64,000 bases of DNA from Anaeromyces robustus (lineage: Eukaryota; Neocallimastigomycota; Neocallimastigomycetes; Neocallimastigales; Neocallimastigaceae): the NCBI GenBank assembly GCA_002104895.1, contig MCFG01000006.1:160001-224000 (forward strand). The letters are read 5' to 3'. Shown here piece after piece: positions 51,868 through 64,000 of this stretch. The translations under genes and the position numbers were made by a program. The notes beneath the pieces were generated by a model that saw nothing but the letters and a program-made list of their open reading frames with translations, made no database searches and had not been told where the DNA came from. Each line of letters opens with the position of its first letter. Position 1 is the first letter of the stretch.

Positions 51868-52824
51868 TTATTATACTATTAATTAATATAAAAAAATATA
51901 ATATAATATTTTATTAGGAAGTTACAAATAATTAAATATATATATAAATATATAATGAAAAAAACAAAACAAAACAAAACTATTTCTTATATCCAATATT
52001 TTTTTTGTTTCATTTGTGTTACATGTTTAATAAATCATTAGTATATGAAAGCATTAATTATAAAATCATTTATTATTACTGTAATATTTATAAAATTGTA
52101 ATATTATTAATCAATATTTCATTTAAAGATTATAATAATAAAATTTATTTCAGTATTATTAAATATATATAATTAGTTGTAAAATTAAAATTTTCATTAT
52201 CATTACTGTGTTTTTTTTTTTGTTTTAATTTCGAATCAAAATTGTTTAACATAATTCTAATATTTTTCAATGAATATAAAACTTATTTGTTTATGTTATA
52301 TTTTTCCTTTATTGAATTAATAAATGTATAAAGAAATATTTATTTATATAATAAAAAAAAAAGTTTGATAAATACTTTGTAAAAATTATATGTTATTCTA
52401 GATGTAATTTATATATATTTAATTAAAAAGTCTTTTTCCTTTTTCTTTTTTTATTTATTTTAATATTTTGTTTATTATTTATTATATTAATTTGATAATT
52501 TATTTTTTATATATATTATCTTAAAACTTTTTACTTTTTATATTCTTTTTATATTTTTTCTAATTTTTTTATTTTTTTTTTTTCTATCTTTTATTTAAAT
52601 AAATAAACAAATAAATATATATATGAAAAGAGGTAAAATATGTAAAAAAAAAGCATTAATAATAAAAACTTTTTGATTATTATTTATAAATTATATTATG
52701 ATTAATATATATAATTTAATAATTTATTAATTATTTATATAATATAAAAATGTATTATAAATATATTCAAAATGTATTACATTAATGCAAATAAATATAA
52801 AAATTATTATATAATAAATAAATG

Positions 52825-52968
<144 letters not shown>

Positions 52969-53141
52969 AAAAAAAATAAATAAAAAATGAAAAAATAGAT
53001 AAAGAAACAGTGAAAAAAAAAAAGGTTTTTATTTATAATAAATAATAATAATAATATTACTATTATTAATAAACGAAAATCAAAGAAAATAAAACAAAAT
53101 ATTTATTAATATGAAAATCTTTTTAAAAAAAGATAAATTAA

Positions 53142-53265
53142 TAAGTAAAAGAAAAAAGCTTTTTACTTTTTGTTTAATTATAAAAATTTAAAAGAAAAAA
53201 GCTTTTTACTTTTTGTTTAATTATAAAAGTAAATAAAAGAAAAAAGCTTTTTCCTTTTATTTAAG
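53142..53265 (+). repeat. three-copy tandem repeat of about 47 bp with internal hairpin
   Basis: Each unit has AAAAGAAAAAAGCTTTTTAC then TTTTTGTTTAATTATAAAA. The AAAAAGCTTTTT core is palindromic, so each unit can fold. Confidence 0.85.
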
Positions 53266-53639
53266 ATAAATTATTATAAAAACGTGTAACGTAACATATA
53301 TATAATTTATTTTTAATTTTTTTTATTGATTTTATTGAATTTTTTTTAAATATTTTATAATATATATAAAAATCATTTATATTCTTTTTTTCTATATTAT
53401 GAAATATTTTTTTTTTTTTTGTGTTTTTGATTTTAATATAATGAAAAATTACTTTATTTAATTTATCTTTATATATAATTTAATTAATCATTCTAAGTAT
53501 ATAATTAAAAAAAATTGTTGTTGATTATAGTTTTTTTAATTTGTAATAATTTAATTTTTTTTTTGTTTTATTATGTTATTATTATAATTTATTTACTTTT
53601 TTTTTTATTTCATTTTTGCTTTATTTTGATTTATTCTTT

Positions 53640-55954
53640 TTAGAATAATTTAGCATTGTCCTTTCTAGTGTTGGCAAACTTCTTTTGGTAGACAACGTAT
53701 CCAATACCAAGTATAACAGAAATTATAATTAGCCAGAATAAGAAACCACGACCAGTTTCTTCTTGGTTATTATATTGGTTGTGAATACCACGGTGATTAT
53801 TTTGTGGTTGTGGTGGTTGTTTTCCTCTGTTTTTCTTATTTGGCTAATTTGTTTTTATTATAATATGTTTAAATTTTTAAATATTATACATATATAATTA
53901 ATATATAAATAAACTTTTTGCATTAAATTATAATTAATTCAACTATATACAAATATATAAAACATAATAAATAGTTACAATAATGAATCCCTTAGTTTCA
54001 ACAGAAAGAATATCATGAATATCAGTAGCATCTCCAGTGTGTGAAGTAAAACCAATGTAACCAATATTTGGTAAAGTAACGTTTTGAACAGTGAAACATG
54101 GTTGGTAAGTGTCATCGTTTCTAATCTTTAATAAAACCTACATAGATTTATTAATCATTAAAGAATTTAATATATGAATCATTTAATTTTTTTTTTTTTT
54201 TTTTTTTTAAAAAAAAAATTTAATATTTACTTCAACATATTCTCCTTTCTTATATCTAACAATAGCTTTAGTTGGGAATCTCTTATCACGCTATTATTTG
54301 TATAATTTATATATATATATATAATAATATTATATATATAAGTAAGAATTTTTAAACAATTATTACGTTATTAAAACAATTTCTTTAAACAACAAGAATA
54401 CATACGAAATCAGCAGAGCAACCGAGCATCATGTTATTAGCATCACCATCATGATCATTATCATACTATTAATAATAATATTTGTCATAACAAAGTTGAT
54501 AAATTAATAATCATATTATAAATGTATAAAAAAAAAATAAAAGATAAAAAACAAATAACAAAAACAAAAAATAAAAAATAAATAACAAAAAACAAAAAAA
54601 AAAAAAAAAAAGAGTATATTTTTTGTTAAAACTAATTATAAAACTTACGGCAGTCTTTCCATCACCAATCATTGGCATAACTCTTGGGAAGGAAAACTTG
54701 TGTCTAGAATTTGGATAGGTATCTTTTTAATATATTATATTTAAATAGAAATAGAATAATATTTATAAGTAAACATTTTGAACATTTGTATATTAAAAAT
54801 TATAATAATATTTAAATATTTTTTAATATTTACCAAAGAAGACACCTAAACCGTTAAAGTAATCCTTACTACCGAAGACTGGGCCAAGAGTGGCTCTGTC
54901 AGAAGTATAGAAGAAAGCAAAACCATCACCAAAAAGATGATCTTTACCATTTACTTCACCAACCTATTTAAAAACAGAATAGTAATTTTTTTTTTTTTTA
55001 AAATAATTATTTATTATGTATAATTATTAAAAATATTGAAAAGTAAAATTTAATTAATTAAAAAACATAAAAGATATTTACTCTAAATTCAAATTCAACT
55101 TCCCAATTTTGAGCAGTAAGTGGGGCTCTGCTCCATAACCAACCTTGTTGAGAATGTTGATTAGTAGTTAAACGAACGAATTTATTGACTTCGACAACAG
55201 TTGAACCTCCAAAATCCCACCATCTTCAATATTAATAATAAGTGTAAATAAGTGTGAAATATAAACACATATATAAGTAAATAATAAATAATAAATGGGT
55301 TAATTCATGTCATATTAATATAATCTCGTTATTTTCATTTCATAATCTTTTTATATTTTATTAATAATTTTCATTATTATTTTTTTTTCGTATTATTTAT
55401 TTTTTTATATATTATTTTATTTTTATTTTTATTTTTGATTTATTAATATATTTTTTAATTTGAAGAAATTTTATTCTCAATTAATAATCAATCTTTATTA
55501 TATAAACAATATTTTACCTATTGTATAAACCATCAGCTTAAAATTTTAATTAATAAAATATTTTTTAATAAAATAATTAAAAAAAAAAGAAATAGTTAGT
55601 ATTTTACTATTATTTTAAAATTGAATGGAGCCGAGATATTAATAAATATATATTATAATATGATTAAGATTTTTATTTATATTATAAAATATTAATATTT
55701 TAATATTTTAATCATTATATATCACTATTAAGAAATTTTAGTTTTTACTATTTTATTTATAGTAAAAAATATTTTTTTATAATATATCTTATTTATATAC
55801 AACTAAATAATTTTAATTATATAAAATATGTACTTATATATGGGGGAGAGAGAGAATGACTCTTTAAGTTGTATGAAGCATCAGCAGAAGCCTTTCCAGT
55901 AAAAAGAGCTACTGTTGAAAGAGATAAGATAGATTTAAGTATTGAAGTACGCAT
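53640..55954 (-). CDS. VIP36/ERGIC-53-type L-type lectin cargo receptor
   Basis: Nine exons: 55954-55834, 55536-55518, 55223-55082, 54963-54834, 54722-54649, 54465-54406, 54290-54231, 54137-53979, 53843-53640; 322 residues. L-type lectins bind high-mannose glycans on secretory glycoproteins and escort them between ER and Golgi. A signal peptide (about 1-25, ending ASADAS) precedes SHSLSPPYI, RWWDFGGSTVVEVNKFVRLT, WLWSRAPLTAQNWEVEFEFR, DGFAFFYTSDRA, FFDTYPNSRH, MLGCSADFR and HTGDATDIHDI. These supply the sugar/calcium residues (Asp in FFDTY, the late His) and the cysteine pair. One transmembrane helix at about 288-307 leads to a 15-residue basic tail ending AKLF, without a KKxx signal at the end. 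Exon 2 is only 19 nt. Codons are richer in C than in most neighbours, suggesting good expression. Confidence 0.95.
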
Positions 55955-58832
55955 TTTCTATATTGTAATTTATTTTTGTGATTTTTTTAAAAATATTTGT
56001 ATTTTATATTATTCATTGAAGACATCACGAATACATTATATATATTACATAAATAAAAAATCGAATATAAAATGTAACAGTTTATATTTAGCAATATTGT
56101 TTATAATTTTAATTTTATATTATATATATTGTAAATAATAGATAAATAAATAAATAAAAAAAAAAATATATATATTTTTAAGATTTTATAAAAACTAGTG
56201 TTTTTATCAAAACTTAGAAGTAATACTATATTTAGAATAATAACAAAGTAATATCATTTGATTGATTTATCACTAAAGAAATCATTTTTATTTTATAAAT
56301 AATATAAAGTAAATATAATAAATATTATTAACATTTACATATTATATACTTTTATTTTTTATTTTTATTTTCTTTCTTTCTTTCTTTATTTTTTATCTTT
56401 TTTTTTTTTTTTTTTCTTTTATTTTATTTTTCTTTTTCTTTTTAATTTAATTATCCTTTATTTTATTTTATTTATTTTTATTTATTATTTTTTATTAGAA
56501 AAAAAAAAAACAGGTTGAAAAAAAATGAAAATTATAAAAAATTTTATATATAATATATTATTATTATTAATAAAAATATAAATAATTAATAGTGTTATAT
56601 TTAATATATATATATTATTATTATTTTTTCTTATGTTAAATTAACATACACCTATAATATAAAGTTAATAATTAAGAATAATAATAGCAAATTAATTATC
56701 AAAGGATAATTATTATCAATCCAAATATAATAAATAAATAAATAAATAAATAATAAATAATAAATAATATATTATGATATATATATTAATCATAATACGA
56801 GGTCAAATTAAGAGAGAAAAAAAAAAACATAAAAAAATTCTATAATAAAAATATTATAATAAAATCTATTATAATTTCCATTTAATTATGTATATCAATT
56901 TATTTAGTTATTAATTGCATATTTATTTAATAATCTATTAATTTATTTATTAAATTTTTATATTATTCACTTATTCATTTATTTATATCTTTTTATATAT
57001 TGGAACATTTGAAAATCTCAAATTAAAATATAATAATAATATATAATAATTTATTTTAAATTATATTATCAATATATATTCATAGTGTAATCATAAATAT
57101 GCAATTTGACTATAAATAGAGTAATAATACAATATAATATAATTAATTATTTTAAATGGATGATTTAAATTTTAATTAACTTTTAATACAGATCAATAAA
57201 TTATATCATATATTACATTACATTTTTATATATTATTATATAAAATAATAAATTAACTTTTATTTTAATTAATCATCCATTAATATTGTAAAACCTGTTG
57301 AAAAATAATAAATTTATGATATTAATTAATAAAACTATGTATTGTATACACATGCACTCATATGATAAATACAACATAATACAACATTAAAATAATATGT
57401 AATGTATGTAATTGAATAAATAAATTAATATACTGATATTCTTTTTTTTTTTTTCTTTTCTTTTTCTTTTTTTGTTTTATATTAATATATTGTATATTTA
57501 TGAAATTAAAGTTATTTTGCAGTATTGTTTTTTTTTCCTTATATATATATTATAAATTTATTAATTTTAGATTAACAAATTTATAATATGCTGTGTACTG
57601 TGTAATCATACCATTCCAAATAGTCATTTATAGCAATAAAAAAGGTATAATTGATAATATTTTTTATTAAATTAGTAATTTAGAGTTTATATTAATAAAA
57701 TTATTGAAATTGTAATATAATATATTTAGAAATTATATAAATATTATTTTTTATTTATTTTTATATTTATTTATATTTGTTTTTATATTTATTTATTTAT
57801 TTTTATATATTTATTATTAACATATTTATTTATTATTTTAATATTATTATTTGTATTAAAATTTATATATAATATATTTAATTATATGTAATTATTTTAT
57901 TTATTTATTTATTTATAAATTTATTTATTTATGATATTTATATATATATAAAGATTTATATATTTGATTCATATAAATATAATTAAAATTTTTTAAAAGT
58001 AAAAAGTACCAAGGAAATTAATGTTATATTAATATTACCATTAGAAACATTAGAAATTTTAATTAGAAAATATTTTGAAAAATATTTGAAAATTAGATGA
58101 TTTTTTTAATATAATTCCTTTTGTTAATACTATGAGTTATATAAAATTATTTTGAATAATATTCTCTAAGAAGTTATACTTAAAATTATGAAATTATGTA
58201 TTAATGGAAAGATTAAGTATTTTAAATAATTTGATTAAAAGCTTTAAATTTTTACCATAAAATATGTATTATTTTTTTTTTTTTTAAATGACTCGGATTA
58301 CAAAAACAATTTTGTGGTTTAAAAATTCCTGAATTTAATGATAATGATTTTTATGGCATTATATTTAAAAAAATAATAAAATGTACAAAATCAAAAATTT
58401 ATTTATATTTTTATCACATATCATAAATGGCTTTACATTTTTTAAAATATATTTTATGTAAAAAAAACGGCTTTACTCCGTGCTTATAAATAAAAATTTA
58501 ATTTAATTTTTTAATTAATAATTAGTAAATAAGTAAATATAAAAATTTTAAAATAATTTATTATATAAAAATGAGTTAATGAGTCAAAAAAAAAAAAAAA
58601 AAAAAAATTTTTTTTATATATATATTATTTTTTTTAAGAAAAATAAATTTAAATTTCATTTTTAAAATTTTAATAAAAAGAAGAGCTATAGCAATTGATA
58701 ATAGTCATTTAATTAAAAATTAATTCATATTATAAAATAAAATATATACATAAAATATAAATAATAAATAAAATAGTCTCCCCCTTTTTTTTAAAATAAT
58801 AATTATATATTTTATATAAAAAATTTATACCA
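55955..58832. other. intergenic region between divergent genes
   Basis: It should hold the promoters of the lectin (-) and phytochelatin synthase (+) genes. The 89-codon open frame at 55869-56138 is the antisense of lectin exon 1 plus noise. There is a short AAAT array near 56730-56765, and GGCTTTAC occurs twice near 58429 and 58469. No other gene is seen. Confidence 0.7.
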
Positions 58833-61251
58833 ATGACTTCACAAAAAAGAAAAAATTTAAATGATAATTCTAATTTCAAAAAAGTGAAATTTGCCACTTC
58901 AATTAACTTGAATAATCATAAATCATTATATAAACGACATTTACCAGAAACTTGTATTACTTTACATTCCGAACAAGGAATAAAAATATTTCAAGAAGCG
59001 TTAGAAGAGAAAAATCTTGAGTGTTATTTTATGCTTAGTCCTCACCTTGTTACGTAAGAATTTTATTTTATAATAAAAATAATTGTTGAAGTTTTATATA
59101 ACATTCATAATTTTTTAAAATTTTTACGTCATTTTTAATATAATAAGTAATTAATAATATTTAAATGAGATTTTTTTCTTTTTTCTTTTTTCCTTTTTCC
59201 TTTTTTTTTCCTTTTTTTTTTTTCCTTTTTTTTTTTTTTTCCTTTTTCCTTTTTTTTTTTTTTAAATTAATATAAGTAAATTGAATAATATTTTAATTTG
59301 GTAACATTTGTTATTAATTAATATATAAATATGGATATTATTATTATTTATATAATATATATTGTTAAAAAAATATTTTATTATATATACATATATAATT
59401 TAGGCAATCTGAACTTACATACTGTGGTATATCATCTTTATGTATGGTAATATATTATTAGTATATATCATATATCATATATTAAATAATAAGTTACTTT
59501 TCATTATTTTTATTAATATTATTAATGTTATTAATATTTATTTTATTTTATTTAATTTTATTTTTTTTTTATTTTTTTTATTTTTTTTATTATTACTTTT
59601 TTCAGATATTAAATGCTCTTGAAGTTGACCCATTATATAATTGGAAGGCTTGGTGGCGATTTTATACAGACTATAATATTAGATGTCCACCTCATATTAA
59701 TAGAAATGTTATAGATATGCAAGGTATTACTTTGGATCAGTTTTCAGATTTAGCTCAATATAATTATTTGGAAGAAGTTAAATTATGTAGAGCAAATACT
59801 ATTACTAAAGATGAATTTATAAAAGATATTGAGCATGTATGTCAACAAAGACGTGAAGTAATGACTCTTAATTTTTCTAGAGATGTTATAAAACAAACTG
59901 GTTTAGGACATATATGTCCTTTAGGTGTAGGTTTTTATTTTATTTTATTTTATTTTTTTTTATTTTAAAAAATGTAATAAATTAGTATTAACAATATTTG
60001 CATTCATTTCATCTTTTTTTAATAAATATACATATATATAGGGTTTTAATAAAAAAAGAGGAATGGTATTACTACTTGATGTAGCAAGACATAAATGTAA
60101 AATATTTTTTTTTTTATTCAATATAATAATATAAAATCTATATTTTATTATATTTATAATATTGTATTAATTATAATATATTTTTATTGTTAAGATCCTT
60201 TATATTGGGTTTCTGTAGATTTGTTATGGGATTCAATCAATACTGTTGACCGTGAAACTGGTATAACGAGGTAAATTCTAATATTAAAAATAAATCAAAT
60301 GGTTATATTTTATATTAATCCTTTTATAAATATATATATATATGTTTCATGTTTTATAATTTAATGTTATTTAATAGGGGTTATTCTATTGTAAGAAATC
60401 CATTACAACTTATGAAGAATGCTCTTATATTGTATTATAATTTTAAAGAATCTCTAGAAAATTTATTTAATTACATTATTTTAAATTTGCAAGATAATTT
60501 AATAAATAATGAGAATGAAATTAATAATGTTTTTTCACTATTGAGACCTACTCTCATAGAAATTATGAATAAAATAAATTCAATTAAATCTAAATTAACA
60601 AATTTAGAACGATCAATATTTATTGCAACATATTTAGCTGATAACAGTACTAATCCTTTAAGAAAAGATTATTTAGATACCATTAATGAATTTTATAAAG
60701 AAATAAAATCAACCATTCTTTATAAAAATATTGTAAATATTAAAAATGAAATATCTATAGATTTTGATGATGTAAGAAAATATAACCAATGATTTTTAAT
60801 ATATAATTATATAATTATTATATATTTTTTAGATTTGATTCTTTTTATTTTATTTTATTTCATTTATTTTATTTTTATTTCTATTATTATATTTTAAAAA
60901 AATTTTTTTTTTTGAATTTTATTTTAATTATTAATATTATTAAAAAAAATAATTATTATTATTATCATTAATATTTAGAGTAAAGAAGATAATTCTGAAT
61001 ATCCAGTCTTAAATAATGAACTTTTGTATTTTGGAATATTGATAATATATGTTATATTACCAACACTTCATGAAATAATGAAGAATTGGCAAAAGAAACA
61101 ATTAATAAATATTTCATCTCTAATAAATGAACTTGAAGAAACATATCTTGAAGATATTAAAATCAATAGAGTTATAAACTCTGAATCAAATTTCTTTTTA
61201 AATTCATTTTTTCAAATTGATGAAAATAATGAAAAAAGACAAAAATTATAA
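58833..61251 (+). CDS. phytochelatin synthase
   Basis: Seven exons: 58833-59053, 59404-59446, 59606-59926, 60042-60096, 60195-60270, 60378-60771, 60979-61251; 460 residues, near the 485 of Arabidopsis PCS1. The enzyme is a gamma-glutamylcysteine dipeptidyl transpeptidase of the papain-like fold that makes metal-binding phytochelatins from glutathione. The catalytic domain is clear: LVTQSELTYCGISSL, LNALEVDP, WRFYTDYNIRC, IKQTGLGHICPLGGFNK and VLLLDVARHKYPLYWVSVDL. The triad is Cys81, His190 and Asp208, with spacing like Cys56-His162-Asp180 of AtPCS1. The C-terminal half (about 235-460) is Asn/Lys/Ile-rich, contains no cysteine and has one hydrophobic stretch (LLYFGILIIYVILPTL); plant enzymes are cysteine-rich there. 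The start ATG is the first in frame. The 3' end faces the CotH gene, 568 nt away. Confidence 0.95.
59169..59263 (+). repeat. pyrimidine tract in phytochelatin synthase intron 1
   Basis: An almost pure T/C tract of about 95 nt made of TTTTTCC units of varied length, inside the first intron. It lies well upstream of the real acceptor (TTTAG before 59404). Confidence 0.85.
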
Positions 61252-61419
61252 AGTTAAACAATAATAACCAAATAAAAATTAATAAAATACTATCTAATAA
61301 ATTTCAAAATGTAAATAGTAATAAGAATAAAATTATAATAACAATAAAAAAATTCATATATTTATATATTAATTCATTAATTTTAATCATATTTATTAAT
61401 ATTTAGATATTTTAATTTA

Positions 61420-61461
<42 letters not shown>

Positions 61462-61819
61462 TTTACTTATTAATATGATTAATATGTATAATCTATTAGC
61501 TAATTAATAATAAACAAATATTATAAAATTCTATTAAATAATTCAATAATTAATTGTTAAAATAATCATTCTAAAAATATAATTTTATTTATTATTTAAT
61601 TTTTTTTTTTTTTTTTTATTTGACTAATATTTTATATGTATATATAAAATGTAATCTAATTCATATTAATTACATTACATAAGATTTAATTTTATATATA
61701 TTCTAAAAAAGGGTTTTTTTTATGGAATAATAAATGAATATATAAAATTTAATTAAATAAAAATAAATAGAAAAAGTTATTAGTTTTTGTTATTATATTT
61801 TGGTATATTTAAAAAATTA
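61252..61819. other. intergenic region between convergent genes
   Basis: AT-rich, with T runs at 61420-61455 and 61600-61618. It should hold both 3' ends. No gene is seen. Confidence 0.75.
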
Positions 61820-64000
61820 TTAAAAAAGGACAAATAATAAAATGTAAATAGATATAAGGAATTTTAATGTAGTATGTATAATAGTTGAAGAACTATTTGA
61901 GTTATTATCTGTATTTTCTTCTTGATCAAGATTTAAATTAGGATCTAACGAAAATTCTATTGTTGAATTATTATTTTTTTGGACACTTTTATTTAGAATA
62001 GAATAATTTTCATCGCTTTCAACCGATTTATCAACAGAATATTGATAATTTCCATTAATATAGGAAGAATCACATTTTATATCATATATCTTACAAACAT
62101 ATCCATATTTGGCTAAAATCCAATATTTTATACCATATGCTCTGTAACCAGAGGCTGTTTCAATAGTAGTAAATTCACTATTAGCATCCCATTCTTTCAA
62201 AGAATAAATTGGTGCAGCATCATTATAAATTCCAATATATTTTCCATTATTATCTGGTATTTTACCTTTTTCTACATATGGCTTTATAAGTTTTTTTAAT
62301 TTATCGATATGTGGGAATAATGTAGCTGGATTAAAAACTTTTTCTACTATTGTTTTTAAACATTTATTAAATCGAGTAGTATCTTTTAATATTAAAATAT
62401 TTATAAGATGGCTGGTAACTGCCCATTCTTTAAATCTATAGAATGGGTATTGAGGGTAAAATCCATCCATAAAGTTTGGAATATCTTCAAATATACTATA
62501 CAATACAGCACTATCAATATCTTGACCAAATTCTGCATCAAAATCATATAACATTATTTGAAATTTTTTTTGATTTTTTGGCCTATATACATAAAAATTA
62601 TGACCATAATTTAAGAAATGATCCCATGAACCTAATAAATATTCAAAAGCCATTTCATATAAAAATTGATCCACATCAAAGATATCTTCAATATCTTTAA
62701 CATCTGTAGCTTGACTTAATTTAGTTAAAAAATCATACCATTCTGATTCATCAATTACATCTTTATTTTCATTAATACAACCTTGGTAAGAATTATCTAC
62801 TGTTAAATCATTATTATAATCTTTACATTGATATAAAGTTTCAGTTTTTTCATCATCATATTGAAGTTCAGCCCATGATAATTTATAGGCATCCATCAAA
62901 ACATATAATCCTAAATCTTCATTATTAACATATAATTGAACATAATTCGCGGATATAGAAGGAAGACCTAAACGATTATGCATATCACAAACTAATTTTG
63001 ATCTTAAAAAAGTGGCATCACGATAATCAGATCGTAATTTAAATTGACTACGACCATATAAATTTTTTCTTTTACGAATTTTAATATTAAAACCCGGTTT
63101 ACCATAATAAAGAGAAGAATAACCACCAAAAGAAAAAGTTACTTTTTCAAAAGAATGTGTTTCTCTAAGTTTTGACAGGATATTAATGAAAAGATTATAT
63201 ATATTATATATATATAGATATTATATATTTTTTATTATTATTTATATTATTTAAACATATATTTTTAATTGAATTTTTTTCTCAGTAATTATATACAAAT
63301 ATATACCCATTTAAAGAAACTATTAGAGTAGCATTTCTAATTTTTCCATCATCATATAATTCTATAATTTTATTGTCATTTGAATTTTCATATTCTATAT
63401 TAGAATTAAGTAATTGATCTTTATATTGATAATAATTTATGACAAGTTCAACAATATTATTAATATAACCATTAAAGGACATATATTCATTTGAAAAATA
63501 TTCAATAATATTATTATTATAAGATAATTCTAAAATATGTGTTATATTAAATTTTGGAAATACTTCAATACATTTTCTTCGATAATTTAAATAATTAAAA
63601 TCAGGATTATCAATAAGTTTCTTTAATTCCAGATCATAACCTTCTATTAATGTTTCAGTGTCTAAATTAGGATAGCCATCTCTACCAATATTTAATTCAG
63701 GTACTTTCTTTCTTACATTTATACCTTTATTCATTAAATATTGAAAATTTAGTCTATTTACTAATTCAAATGAAAATTTAAGTAAATCTACAATAAATGG
63801 GATTTTTTCTTCAAATTTGGCTTTATTATTTATTGTCTCTCCAATATTTGCTGTTTCTTTTATTTCCAGAAATTTGTCATCAGGAATAGTAACATTAAAA
63901 ATTGCCACTTCATTATCTGTTAATTCAAATAATTCTGCTCTATTACCTTTATCAATAAAAGTACTTAGAGCTGAAACAAAACCGACTAATATATGTATAA
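61820..64000 (-). CDS. CotH-kinase-domain surface protein, 5' end beyond the window
   Basis: Two visible exons, 64000-63307 and 63164-61820, about 679 residues. The frame is open to the window edge, beginning IHILVGFVSALSTFI, the core of a signal peptide whose Met lies just outside. The CotH domain follows: VAIFNVTIPDDKFLEI, ATLIVSLNGE with FEKVTFSFGGYSS (joined across the intron), KPGFNIKIRKRKNLYGRSQF, LRSDYRDATFLRSKLVCD, ISANYVQLYVNNEDLGLYVL, then the kinase-like motifs SWDHFLNYGHNFYVYR and LYDFDAEFG. CotH proteins are atypical kinases found on spore coats and, in anaerobic fungi and Mucorales, at the cell surface. The C terminus is Asn/Ser-rich and ends in a hydrophobic tail (LKFLISIYILLFVLF), as for GPI anchoring. 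No dockerin is visible. Confidence 0.93.

Noticed and set aside
62476-62700. 74-codon + strand frame
   Set aside because: It is antisense to the CotH kinase exon.

Overview
The window looks like nuclear DNA of an anaerobic gut fungus (Neocallimastigomycota; Piromyces, Neocallimastix, Anaeromyces and Orpinomyces are examples). The reasons are extremely AT-rich intergenic DNA full of microsatellites and homopolymer runs, intron-dense genes with short GT-AG introns, the standard genetic code (all stops used are TAA or TAG), asparagine-rich coding runs, a surface CotH-kinase protein and an AdhE-type alcohol dehydrogenase domain. The lineage is an inference from composition and gene content; the genes themselves are clear fungal or eukaryotic families.

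Layout. 0.5-3.7 kb (-): a two-exon membrane, fibronectin-III-like and coiled-coil protein. 3.7-11.2 kb: gene-poor DNA with palindromes, foldback-like inverted repeats and (TTTA)n, (AAAT)n and (AAT)n arrays. 11.2-14.9 kb (+): VPS45, eight exons. 16.4-18.8 kb (-): a choline/ethanolamine phosphotransferase, six exons. 18.8-23.2 kb: gene-poor. 23.2-27.5 kb (-): a CSA/ERCC8-type WD40 protein, ten exons. 29.3-33.0 kb (+): a TTLL12-type tubulin-tyrosine-ligase-like protein, eight exons, carrying an extra UBA-like domain. 34.9-37.4 kb (+): a stand-alone AdhE-type ADH domain, seven exons including 10-nt and 3-nt microexons. 40.7-42.5 kb (-): a RING-H2 membrane protein, four exons. 44-45.3 kb: coding-like but unreadable islands. 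46.2-46.5 kb (-): a small secreted six-cysteine protein. 46.7-49.2 kb: a cluster of minisatellites and segmental duplications with a poly(A)-tailed insertion-like block. 49.7-51.9 kb (-): YIF1, seven exons. 53.6-56.0 kb (-): a VIP36/ERGIC-53-type L-type lectin, nine exons. 58.8-61.3 kb (+): a phytochelatin synthase, seven exons. 61.8 kb to the right edge (-): a GPI-anchored-type CotH kinase protein, truncated at its N terminus by the window.

There is no operon-like system. Three genes concern the secretory and endosomal pathway (VPS45, YIF1, L-type lectin) and one concerns phospholipid synthesis in the same membranes. The others cover transcription-coupled repair (CSA), the cytoskeleton or tubulin code (TTLL12), fermentation-related protein (AdhE-like), metal and thiol chemistry (phytochelatin synthase) and the cell surface (CotH). 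All multi-exon models were assembled by hand: reading frame is kept across every junction and each joined protein matches family motifs across the splice sites.

The most notable points are: the AdhE-like protein, which has codon usage typical of strong expression but lacks two of the four metal ligands of its family; the 10-nt and 3-nt microexons that restore invariant family residues in it; a NAC-alpha-like UBA segment inside TTLL12 whose ATP/Mg motif is altered; and a phytochelatin synthase with an intact catalytic triad but a cysteine-free C-terminal half. I found no CRISPR array, rRNA, tRNA or intact transposon.
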